Assembly (NCBI GenBank): GCA_030697975.1
Contig: JAUYOQ010000190.1
Location: 1 to 5,662, forward strand
DNA from: Nitrosopumilaceae archaeon
GTDB taxonomy: Archaea > Thermoproteota > Nitrososphaeria > Nitrososphaerales > Nitrosopumilaceae
Length of the DNA stretch: 5,662 nucleotides
Direction of reading: 5' to 3'
The translations under genes and the position numbers were made by a program. Shown in pieces: positions 1-5,662 of this stretch. Under the pieces are notes generated by a model that worked only from the letters and a program-made list of their open reading frames with translations, did no database searches and was not told the DNA's origin. How positions within the stretch are numbered: the stretch's first letter is position 1; the number at the start of each line of letters is the position of its first letter.

Positions 1-2
1 TC

Positions 3-554
3 ATGGCAATAGGGCACCCAAAGTATGTTGGCCAGCTAAAGGAACTAGATGAGATAGTGTTCTATGATGCAAAGGATCCTCAAACAGGCGCTATATTTTT
101 AGAAGAGCCATCATTTGCACTAGACTTTGCACATATTTTACCGCTAGTGGAAAAGTGTTCGATTCTTCATGGACACACATCATCTGTGATGGTTGAGCTT
201 GTAGGACAGATGAAAAATAATTTGTTAATTGATTTTGGCGAGGCAAAAAGAATAATCAAAAACGCAATCTCAGTACTAGATCACAAGTTCTTTATCAATA
301 AAAAATATCTAAAAAATGAAGACAGCTCACACTATCAAATTGTATTTGAAGGACCAAAGGGAATGTTTGATCTTCAAGTTCCAAAGGATACAACATATCT
401 TTTAGAAGGCGAAGCTACTGTTGAAAATCTTTCAACTGAGATAATTAAAATTCTTGCACCAAAGTTGCCGTCCAATATTGAGGCAATAGGGGTTTACATA
501 TACGAAGGATACAACAAAGGTGCGCATATTATATCCAACATTACAAAACCATAG
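3..554 (+). CDS. queD: QueD / 6-pyruvoyl-tetrahydropterin synthase family protein (5' end uncertain)
   Basis: Zinc-dependent pterin-forming enzyme of the PTPS/QueD family. The likely role is conversion of dihydroneopterin triphosphate to 6-carboxytetrahydropterin, an early step to preQ0 and, in archaea, archaeosine in tRNA. Seen in the sequence: a His in FAH (H44) and the pair in HGH (H56, H58) fit the three zinc ligands. C52 forms the CxxxHGH spacing typical of QueD, D93-H94 (LDH) fits the catalytic pair, E141-N142 matches the family's 'EN' motif, and E168 near the end fits the pterin-binding Glu. At 183 residues it is longer than the usual 120-150. The extra length is about 35 residues before the first family motif, plus an insert around 100-135. 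The ATG lies at the window edge, so no upstream signal can be checked and the true start may be further upstream. The stop is TAG. valS follows after 3 bases, suggesting one transcript. A role in another pterin pathway cannot be excluded. Confidence 0.85.
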   Translation: MAIGHPKYVGQLKELDEIVFYDAKDPQTGAIFLEEPSFALDFAHILPLVEKCSILHGHTSSVMVELVGQMKNNLLIDFGEAKRIIKNAISVLDHKFFINKKYLKNEDSSHYQIVFEGPKGMFDLQVPKDTTYLLEGEATVENLSTEIIKILAPKLPSNIEAIGVYIYEGYNKGAHIISNITKP

Positions 555-557
555 ACG

Positions 558-2873
558 ATGGAACCAAAGATCCAAGAAACTGCTTGGAATCCAGAGCTAG
601 AATTAAAAATCATCAAACAATGGCAGGAAAATCATCTCTACGATTTTAGTCCAAAAGAGAAAAATTTTGTAATAGATACTCCACCACCATATCCTTCAGG
701 AAGGCCTTGGCACATTGGTGCAGCAGCCCATTATTCCCAAATTGACATGATTGCACGCACAGCACGAATGGCAGGAAAAAACGTCTATTTTCCAATAGGA
801 ATTGACAGAAACGGCCTTCCAGTTGAGCTATACACAGAAAAAAAGTACAACATAAGGATGCGTGAAACCGAGCGTGGCAAGTTCTTGGAGCTTTGCATGC
901 AGGCACTAGATGAGCTTGAAGCAGAGATGATTCAGATAATGAAAAGCCTTGGAATAAGCAGCGATTTTGCAAATTATTACAGAACAGACTCTGAAGAGTA
1001 CAGGGCACTTACACAGTCAACGTTTATCGAATTGTGGAAAAAAAATCTAGTATATCTTGCAAACAGACCAAATAACTACGACTGGATTTCAGGAACCACA
1101 ATAGCTGATGCCGAGATAAACTATGTTGATATCCAAACAAAGCTAGTCTACATGAAATTTGCAGTTAAAGACTCTAATGATTCAGTTACAATTGCAAGTA
1201 CCAGACCGGAGCTGCTGTGTGCATGTCAAACAGTTATTGTAAATTCAGATGATACTAGATATGCAGATCTTGTTGGCAAAAAAATAACAATACCAATTTT
1301 CAATAGAGAGATAAAAGTAATGACGCATCCATCAGCACAGATGGAGTTTGGCTCGGGTGCTGTGATGGTTTGTAGCTATGGTGATCAAAGCGACGTTGCA
1401 CTGTTTAGAGAATTAAACTTGGAAGAAATAGTCGCGATTGGCCTTGATGGCAGGATGACAAAGGCTGCAGGAGAGTATGAAGGTCTTAAGGTAAAGCAGG
1501 CAAGGGAAAAAATTATCGAGGATCTAAAAAACAATGGCTTTGTTGAAAAAATAGAAGACATTATGCATCGAACGCCTGTTTCTGAGCGAAGCAAAAACCC
1601 AATTGAAATAATTCCGATGGAAGAATATTACCTAAAACAAAAAGAGTCTGTAGAAAAAATCAGACAACTTGGATCACAGATCACATTCTATCCTTCTATG
1701 CACAAGCAGATTTTGATGAACTGGCTTGATTCAATAACAATAGACTGGCCAATTTCAAGACGAAGATTCTATGGAACAGAGATTCCAATATGGTACTGCA
1801 AAAAGTGTTCAGAGCCACACGTACCACCACCTGGCAAATATTACAAACCTTGGCAAGACAAGGCTCCATTTTCTAAATGTGAAAAATGTGGAAATTCTGA
1901 TTTTGTTGGCGAGGAGCGAACCTTTGATACATGGATGGATTCAAGCATATCACCGCTTTTTGTAGCAAAATACCAAAAAGATGAGGACTTTTTCAAAAAG
2001 ACCTATCCAGCCACGATTAGGCCTCAGGCAAAGGATATTGTTCGAACGTGGCTATACTATACCATTTTACGCTGCGAGCAACTCACAGGAAAAACTCCAT
2101 GGTCTGAGGCATGGATTATGGGCTATGGTCTTGATGAAAAAGGAATGAAGATGAGCAAAAGCAAAGGAAATGCAATAGATCCTCTTCCTGTCATTCAACA
2201 GCTTGGTGCAGACACTTTTAGATTTTGGAGTGCAAGTGAGATAAACCACGGTTACGACTTTAGATGTTCAGAGCAAAAAATCGAATCAACAAAAAAGTTT
2301 CTAAGCAAATTATGGAATGTAGCACGATTTCTATCTAGTTTTGAAATAATAAATTCAGCTAGTACAACAACTGCTGACAAATGGATACTGTCTGAGCTTG
2401 ACAAGGTGGTAATTGAATGCAAGAAAGGATATGCAGAGTATAATTTCTTTATTCCATCAACTACGATAAGAGAGTTCACATGGAATCTTTTTGCTGCACA
2501 CTATATCGAGATGGTAAAAGCAAGAGCTTACGGATTAGGTTTTTCAGATGATGAAAAAAAAGGAGCAATATACACACTTCACAAGGTTTTGTCTACTATT
2601 CTAAAGATATTAGCACCAATAACGCCATTTATTTCAGATCATTTGTGGCAGCAACTCTACTCAAAGACTAGCATACACAAAGAACGTCAGGTTGAATCAG
2701 AGTCTCTTGAAGATCTAAGCAAATTTACAAAGGAAATAGTTGAATTTAACTCCAAAGTGTGGAACGAAAAAAAGAACAAAGGTCTTTCACTAAAGGATTC
2801 AATTTCAATTGCAGTTCCACAAAGTTTGGAACCATTCAAAAAAGATTTGCAAGCAATGCACAATCTAAAATAA
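558..2873 (+). CDS. valS: valine--tRNA ligase (valyl-tRNA synthetase)
   Basis: Class I aminoacyl-tRNA synthetase that charges tRNA-Val in the cytoplasm. Seen in the 771-residue product: the Rossmann-fold signature at about 41-56 with the HIGH-type motif as HIGA (52-55), followed by the GIDRNGLPVE stretch at 81-90 that is typical of archaeal ValRS rather than Ile or Leu enzymes. The CP1 editing domain (about 165-345) carries TRPE at 215-218 and a GSGAVMV..YGD..D block at 265-279, whose D279 fits the conserved editing Asp. A zinc-knuckle pair CxxC/CxxC sits at 414-417 and 441-444, the KMSKS loop is intact at 531-535, and the helical anticodon-binding domain covers about 605-745. The C-terminus ends soon after that domain, so there is no bacterial-type C-terminal coiled coil. 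The length is at the short end of the family but all core motifs are present. ATG start 3 bases after the queD stop, in the same reading frame, without a clear Shine-Dalgarno site; stop TAA. Confidence 0.96.
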   Translation: MEPKIQETAWNPELELKIIKQWQENHLYDFSPKEKNFVIDTPPPYPSGRPWHIGAAAHYSQIDMIARTARMAGKNVYFPIGIDRNGLPVELYTEKKYNIRMRETERGKFLELCMQALDELEAEMIQIMKSLGISSDFANYYRTDSEEYRALTQSTFIELWKKNLVYLANRPNNYDWISGTTIADAEINYVDIQTKLVYMKFAVKDSNDSVTIASTRPELLCACQTVIVNSDDTRYADLVGKKITIPIFNREIKVMTHPSAQMEFGSGAVMVCSYGDQSDVALFRELNLEEIVAIGLDGRMTKAAGEYEGLKVKQAREKIIEDLKNNGFVEKIEDIMHRTPVSERSKNPIEIIPMEEYYLKQKESVEKIRQLGSQITFYPSMHKQILMNWLDSITIDWPISRRRFYGTEIPIWYCKKCSEPHVPPPGKYYKPWQDKAPFSKCEKCGNSDFVGEERTFDTWMDSSISPLFVAKYQKDEDFFKKTYPATIRPQAKDIVRTWLYYTILRCEQLTGKTPWSEAWIMGYGLDEKGMKMSKSKGNAIDPLPVIQQLGADTFRFWSASEINHGYDFRCSEQKIESTKKFLSKLWNVARFLSSFEIINSASTTTADKWILSELDKVVIECKKGYAEYNFFIPSTTIREFTWNLFAAHYIEMVKARAYGLGFSDDEKKGAIYTLHKVLSTILKILAPITPFISDHLWQQLYSKTSIHKERQVESESLEDLSKFTKEIVEFNSKVWNEKKNKGLSLKDSISIAVPQSLEPFKKDLQAMHNLK

Positions 2874-2917
2874 TTTAACATTAACAAAATTAGAATAAAG
2901 TTAGAAAGTGGGTTTGG
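2874..2917 (-). terminator. possible T-rich terminator region between convergent genes
   Basis: These 44 bases separate the valS stop from the stop of the small basic protein gene. Read on the - strand the stretch is pyrimidine-rich with several short T runs (ACTTTCTAACTTTATTC, then AATTTTG), as expected for archaeal termination at U-rich RNA without a strong hairpin. On the + strand the gap has few T runs; the first for valS transcripts lie further on, T5 at 2935-2939 and T6 at 2961-2966, inside the opposing gene. The two transcripts may therefore overlap at their 3' ends. This rests on base composition only. Confidence 0.35.
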
Positions 2918-3127
2918 TTAACGTCTAGCTAGTCTTTTTGCCTTGATAAAGTTCCAGATCTTTTTTGTCATTTGACTTGGAGCAACATTTGCTCTCCCAA
3001 AAACTTGTTCAAGTGTTTCTTTTCTTCCTGCAAAGCTGATTGCATAACCGCCAAACGGCTGTTTCTTTTTTGAGCTTCTTGATGTAGATTTTTGTGATCT
3101 GCTTTTTGGTTTTCTTCTTGATGCCAA
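2918..3127 (-). CDS. small very basic protein, possibly SWIB-like C-terminal half
   Basis: 69-residue protein of unknown function. Residues 1-22 are almost entirely Lys, Arg, Ser, Gln and Thr, with ten K/R, and look like a disordered nucleic-acid-binding tail. Residues 28-67 look folded: LEQVFG (39-44), then a predicted helix with the core KKIWNFIKAKRL (55-66). This resembles the first half of SWIB/MDM2-type domains, where a similar K-K-x-W-x-Y-I-K-x-x-x-L pattern occurs; the second half of that domain is missing. The start must be TTG at 3125-3127: an in-frame TAA lies 6 bases upstream (3134-3136), and the only internal Met is residue 53. A weak AAGGA precedes it at short spacing. It begins 24 bases after the pdxT stop on the same strand, so it may be read with pdxST, or from a TATA-like stretch overlapping the pdxT stop. 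A DNA- or RNA-binding role is inferred from charge alone. Confidence 0.75.
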   Translation of the reverse strand: MASRRKPKSRSQKSTSRSSKKKQPFGGYAISFAGRKETLEQVFGRANVAPSQMTKKIWNFIKAKRLARR

Positions 3128-3151
3128 GATTCCTTATTTGATAAAAATCGC

Positions 3152-3757
3152 CTATTTTATCATATTGATGAAATACTTGTGCATTGATACATCGTGTGTC
3201 AGTTCGGGATGAAATACTGTAGCCAGAATATTTTTTTGTTTTACGGCAATAGTTTTTTCATTAAGTTTTGAAATTACTTCAACATTTTTTCCAACTTCTA
3301 AAATTGATGGCGCCCTTATGAAAACTCCTTTGAATTTTGGAATTTTAATTGACTCCATTGAAATGTCAGCTTCAAATGAATTGCGTTGTCTTCCAAATGA
3401 GTTTCGCTCTACCTTGACATCAAGCAGGTCAAGCAGTGGCTGTTCTGTTTTTCCAACTGTATGATCCTTTACCTCTTTTGCTAAAAGTATCAGTCCAGCA
3501 CAAATTCCCATGACAGGCATTCCAGCTTCGATTTTTTCTTTAATCTTCTTTAGTGAACCATTTACTAGCGATAGCTGTCCTATTGTGGTACTTTCCCCAC
3601 CTGGCAGTATTATTCCATCAAGTTTTGCTATTTGATCAGGTGTCTTTACAGTACTTACTGTGCCTTTAATTCCAAGCTCATCTAGTGCAGCTCTTGTGGA
3701 GGCAAGATTTTCTTCAACGTCTCCTTGTACTGCAAAAACTCCAATGTTTAGACTCAT
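3152..3757 (-). CDS. pdxT: pyridoxal 5'-phosphate synthase glutaminase subunit PdxT
   Basis: Class I glutamine amidotransferase subunit of the PdxS/PdxT complex. It hydrolyses glutamine and passes ammonia to PdxS for synthesis of pyridoxal 5'-phosphate (vitamin B6) in the cytoplasm. Seen in the 201-residue product: an N-terminal strand followed by the family's VQGDVEEN (10-17), LPGGEST at 51-57, the nucleophile elbow GICAG with catalytic C86, a typical ER.SFGRQ..SFE stretch at 117-129, and HPE with catalytic H183 and E185. The length is normal for the family (about 190-205) and no key residue is missing. The ATG overlaps the pdxS stop by 4 bases (ATGA), and GGAAG lies 6 bases before it (3764-3768), inside the pdxS end. 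This supports the start and suggests translational coupling, which would help keep subunit amounts balanced. Stop TAG. Confidence 0.96.
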   Translation of the reverse strand: MSLNIGVFAVQGDVEENLASTRAALDELGIKGTVSTVKTPDQIAKLDGIILPGGESTTIGQLSLVNGSLKKIKEKIEAGMPVMGICAGLILLAKEVKDHTVGKTEQPLLDLLDVKVERNSFGRQRNSFEADISMESIKIPKFKGVFIRAPSILEVGKNVEVISKLNEKTIAVKQKNILATVFHPELTHDVSMHKYFINMIK

Positions 3758-4722
3758 GCTGTACTTCCACGTTCTTGCATGCGAAGCTCCAGGTTGTGAA
3801 CATCTAGTCCAAGTATAGAGTGTCTTTCATCAATCATTTTCTGTGCTTCCATGACTTTGTCAGCATCTTCCCAGAATGTTGTAGCCAAAACTACTGCACG
3901 TGCGCGTTCCTTTGCATCTTCTGCTTTGAAAATTCCAGAGCCAACAAATATTCCATCACAGCCAAGTGACATAAGATACGCTGCATCTGCTGGTGTCGAT
4001 ATACCCCCCGCTGCAAAGTTTACAACAGGCAGTCTTCCAATTCTTGCAGTCTCTTCTACCAGATCATATGAAACTTTGAACTCTCTTGCCATCTTTACCA
4101 AGTCTTGGTTGTCTTTGGAATCATAAATTGACTTTATTGTTCGAAGCTCGTCGTTTAGTTTTTTGATATGGATTACAGCTTCGGCAACATTTCCTGTACC
4201 AGGCTCACCTTTTGTTCTAATCATTGCAGCGCCTTCCTCTACTCTTCGCAAGGCCTCCGCCAAGGAGCGTGCTCCATTTACAAAGGGTGTTGTAAAGTCC
4301 CATTTCCAAATGTGGTGGTTTTCATCAGCAGGAGTTAGGACTTCGGATTCGTCAATCATGTCAACGTCAGCTTCTTCTAAGACTTTGGCCTCATAGACAT
4401 GTCCTATCCTGCATTTTGCCATGACAGGAATTGTTACAGCATCCATGATATCTTGAATTACTCTAATGCTTGCTGTTCTTGCAACTCCTCCTGCCTTTCT
4501 AACATCTGATGGCAGTTTATCCAAGACCATGACAGATACTGCACCTGCCTCTTCTGCAATTTGTGCTTGCTCTACTGTTGTAACATCCATTACCACACCA
4601 TTTTTGAGCATGTGTGCAAAACCACGTTTTAGGGTAGATGTACCTCGTGAGATTGGTTTTGATTCTAAATTCTCATGTACTACTCCCTTTGCATTTGGTA
4701 TATCGCCAGAAAGTGGAATCAT
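3754..4722 (-). CDS. pdxS: pyridoxal 5'-phosphate synthase subunit PdxS
   Basis: Synthase subunit of the ribose-5-phosphate-dependent vitamin B6 pathway. It joins ribose 5-phosphate, glyceraldehyde 3-phosphate and ammonia (from PdxT) into pyridoxal 5'-phosphate. Homologues form (beta/alpha)8 barrels stacked in dodecamers. Seen in the 322-residue product: [15 protein letters not shown] at 33-47 with D46, the first catalytic Lys K103 in MAKCRIGH (101-108), the second Lys K171 in [10 protein letters not shown] (168-177), and the phosphate-binding FAAGGI (236-241) and GIFVGSGIF (257-265) loops. The usual length is about 290-300; the extra residues are mostly a tail of roughly 22 before the conserved start of the fold. 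The ATG at 4720-4722 is supported by a TATA-like box about 25 bases upstream, as for a leaderless mRNA, and no better internal start exists. First gene of a pdxS-pdxT pair; stop TGA lies inside the pdxT start. Confidence 0.97.
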   Translation of the reverse strand: MIPLSGDIPNAKGVVHENLESKPISRGTSTLKRGFAHMLKNGVVMDVTTVEQAQIAEEAGAVSVMVLDKLPSDVRKAGGVARTASIRVIQDIMDAVTIPVMAKCRIGHVYEAKVLEEADVDMIDESEVLTPADENHHIWKWDFTTPFVNGARSLAEALRRVEEGAAMIRTKGEPGTGNVAEAVIHIKKLNDELRTIKSIYDSKDNQDLVKMAREFKVSYDLVEETARIGRLPVVNFAAGGISTPADAAYLMSLGCDGIFVGSGIFKAEDAKERARAVVLATTFWEDADKVMEAQKMIDERHSILGLDVHNLELRMQERGSTA

Positions 4723-4742
4723 ACTGTAAAAGCATTGAATCG

Positions 4743-4750
4743 ATATTTAT
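4743..4750 (-). promoter_or_regulatory. candidate TATA box of the pdxS-pdxT transcript
   Basis: On the - strand the sequence reads ATAAATAT, centred about 25 bases before the pdxS ATG. Archaeal TATA boxes usually lie about 26 bases before the transcription start, so transcription would begin at or next to the ATG, giving a leaderless mRNA. No Shine-Dalgarno site is seen before pdxS, which fits. No factor-binding operator can be recognised. Confidence 0.5.
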
Positions 4751-4751
4751 T

Positions 4752-4760
4752 CTATAGTAA
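4752..4760 (+). promoter_or_regulatory. candidate TATA box of the membrane protein gene
   Basis: CTATAGTAA is centred about 30 bases before the ATG at 4786, which would give a leader of only a few bases. It almost abuts the candidate pdxS TATA box that faces the other way, so the two divergent promoters would compete for space. The whole divergent gap is 63 bases (4723-4785). The element is chosen on position and AT content only. Confidence 0.4.
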
Positions 4761-4785
4761 AGATGTATCATAATCAAGATAAAAG

Positions 4786-5205
4786 ATGAAACCAAAACAT
4801 GTTGAGATTCTCAAGTTAAACAAAAATCTCATAATTGGCGCAATTGTTGGAATTACAATTTCAGCAAGTTCTGCACAATTATTTGCTCAAGAAGAGGATT
4901 ATCTGCTTACCACATATACTGTGATTATAGAGTATGCAGGATTTTTTTCTACGCTTTTTGTATTATTTTATCTTGATAATCGAAAAAATAAAGCGACGTT
5001 TAGAGCTGATCTGATCAAGTTTTTTTCTTCTGTTGGGATAAGCGAAGTCATTTATGTTATAGTGAGATGGGGTTTAGGATACTATCTGCTGACGTTGGAT
5101 TATGATCCAAGTCTTGCAACACTTGTCTCACAGCTAGTAGGATGGGCAATCTTTATGATTGCTGTAAATATAGTTGCAAAGATGTTAAGGCTGTACAAAA
5201 ACTAG
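4786..5205 (+). CDS. four-helix integral membrane protein, unknown function
   Basis: 139-residue membrane protein that I do not recognise as a named family. Hydrophobic segments lie at about 14-34, 42-63, 76-103 and 109-133. The Lys-rich N-terminus, the charged loop DNRKNKATFR (64-73) and the basic C-terminus (KMLRLYKN) all favour the cytoplasmic side, so four helices with both ends inside fit the positive-inside rule. The first segment, ending in ASSAQLFA before QEED, could instead be read as a signal peptide, leaving three helices. No catalytic motif, Cys pair or His cluster is seen. Size and helix number recall GtrA-like flippase-associated proteins, but I see no diagnostic residues for that family. 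A nearby ATG at 4763 is out of frame, so 4786 is the best start. It is divergent from pdxS, and its TAG stop shares a CTAG with the opposing gene's stop. Confidence 0.85.
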   Translation: MKPKHVEILKLNKNLIIGAIVGITISASSAQLFAQEEDYLLTTYTVIIEYAGFFSTLFVLFYLDNRKNKATFRADLIKFFSSVGISEVIYVIVRWGLGYYLLTLDYDPSLATLVSQLVGWAIFMIAVNIVAKMLRLYKN

Positions 5206-5662
5206 TTGCTGTTTTGTAGATCACTAATTATTTGATCTAGTTCTAATTCTACCATAGTTATAATTGGCGGAATAAACTGGCTGGTAGCATTTTGTTCTGG
5301 CCAGTGAATCTGTCTTGTTTGTCCATTTAGTGTTACTTTGAGTGAGGATTTTGTGTACTCGCTAATATCCTCTCCAATCTCAAATGACTCTGACGGTATA
5401 GCCATAAAGCCGGTCTCTTTGATTAGCGCAGTTAGTTTTCGTACCTTTTCTTCATCTATAGTTGAGCGCTGATCTGGTTTTGGATTTCCTTTGTCTATTA
5501 CACTATAGCGAACTGTTCCATCATCTTTTATGACAAGAATTTCTGTTTTTTGTGATTGAGTCTCTTCAGTCACACCAAATGAAATTTTTTGCAGCTGATG
5601 TTTTGTATATTCTAGTTCGATTTGGTCAGTTGGAACAACTGCACTAAATGGTATGTCAGGTT
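5202..5662 (-). CDS. conserved hypothetical protein, 5' part outside the window
   Basis: Only the C-terminal 152 residues are present. A possible GTG start at 5571-5573 would give 123 residues, but the frame stays open to the window edge. The extra residues (beginning PDIPFSAVVPTDQIELEYTK) look like normal coding sequence, so the true start lies beyond 5662. Seen in the visible part: alternating strand-like stretches (TEILVIKDDGTVRYSVI; SLKVTLNGQTRQIHW) around a helix with KVRKLTALIKETGF, then HWPEQNAT and a final acidic helix (TMVELELDQIISDLQ). No transmembrane segment, metal site or catalytic motif is visible in this part. The composition suits a soluble or exported beta-rich domain; the missing N-terminus could hold a signal or anchor, which cannot be judged here. 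The general look matches thaumarchaeal hypothetical proteins as I remember them, with no known function. Confidence 0.85.
   Translation of the reverse strand, partial: PDIPFSAVVPTDQIELEYTKHQLQKISFGVTEETQSQKTEILVIKDDGTVRYSVIDKGNPKPDQRSTIDEEKVRKLTALIKETGFMAIPSESFEIGEDISEYTKSSLKVTLNGQTRQIHWPEQNATSQFIPPIITMVELELDQIISDLQNSN

Noticed and set aside
552..554. Amber (TAG) readthrough or pyrrolysine use joining queD to valS
   Set aside because: TAG ends four of the seven genes here (queD, pdxT and both genes at 5202-5205), so it looks like an ordinary stop. No PylS-type gene or special element is visible.
646..2887. Several short open frames overlapping valS on the - strand and one on the + strand (1771-1965)
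   Set aside because: All sit inside intact valS in other frames, with Cys/Phe/Ser-rich or otherwise unlikely products and no start signals.
2924..2931. Palindrome CTAGCTAG near the end of the small basic gene as a regulatory site
   Set aside because: It encodes the conserved-looking Leu-Ala-Arg end of the protein, and CTAG occurs many times in this window, so the match is not notable.
3152..4722. Riboswitch or B6-responsive leader for the pdx genes
   Set aside because: The promoter position leaves almost no leader before pdxS, so there is no room for a structured RNA.
3851..4729. Three open frames on the + strand opposite pdxS (3851-4126, 4163-4396, 4466-4729)
   Set aside because: They lie fully antisense to a strongly conserved gene, have Ser/Thr/Ala/Pro-rich low-information products and match no family. 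They are by-products of the pdxS codon pattern.
1..5662. tRNA, rRNA, CRISPR array, insertion sequence or defence system
   Set aside because: No cloverleaf, repeat-spacer pattern, terminal inverted repeat, transposase or defence-type domain is seen. Coding sequence covers nearly the whole window.

Overview
The window looks like chromosomal DNA of an ammonia-oxidising archaeon of the Nitrososphaerota (Thaumarchaeota), probably close to Nitrosopumilus or Nitrosarchaeum. The reasons are an AT-rich, Lys/Ile-rich coding style, an archaeal-type valyl-tRNA synthetase, a PdxS/PdxT vitamin B6 pair, leaderless-type promoters with TATA-like boxes close to the start codons, and small proteins that resemble thaumarchaeal hypothetical proteins. 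The lineage is inferred from protein style, not from a marker gene. Seven genes fill almost all of the window. No RNA gene, mobile element, CRISPR array or long repeat is visible, and no intergenic gap exceeds 63 bases.

Left part, + strand: a QueD/6-pyruvoyl-tetrahydropterin synthase family gene (3-554; its start may lie upstream of the window) is followed after 3 bases by valS (558-2873). Both proteins probably serve tRNA function: QueD in 7-deazaguanine (archaeosine) synthesis, ValS in charging tRNA-Val.

Middle part, - strand: pdxS (3754-4722) and pdxT (3152-3757) overlap by 4 bases (ATGA). Together they encode the two subunits of the ribose-5-phosphate-dependent pyridoxal 5'-phosphate synthase. 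A small, very basic protein gene (2918-3127, TTG start) follows 24 bases downstream. Its C-terminal half resembles the start of a SWIB-like fold. It converges on valS across a 44-base gap.

Right part: a 63-base divergent promoter region (4723-4785) separates pdxS from a + strand gene for a four-helix membrane protein (4786-5205). That gene converges on a - strand gene (5202-5662) that is cut by the window end. The two share one palindromic CTAG, which supplies the TAG stop codon of both.

This is mostly an ordinary core-genome segment. I see no clear sign of an undescribed multi-gene system. The items most worth a second look are the small basic protein behind pdxT, the two unrecognised proteins on the right, and the very compact gene junctions.
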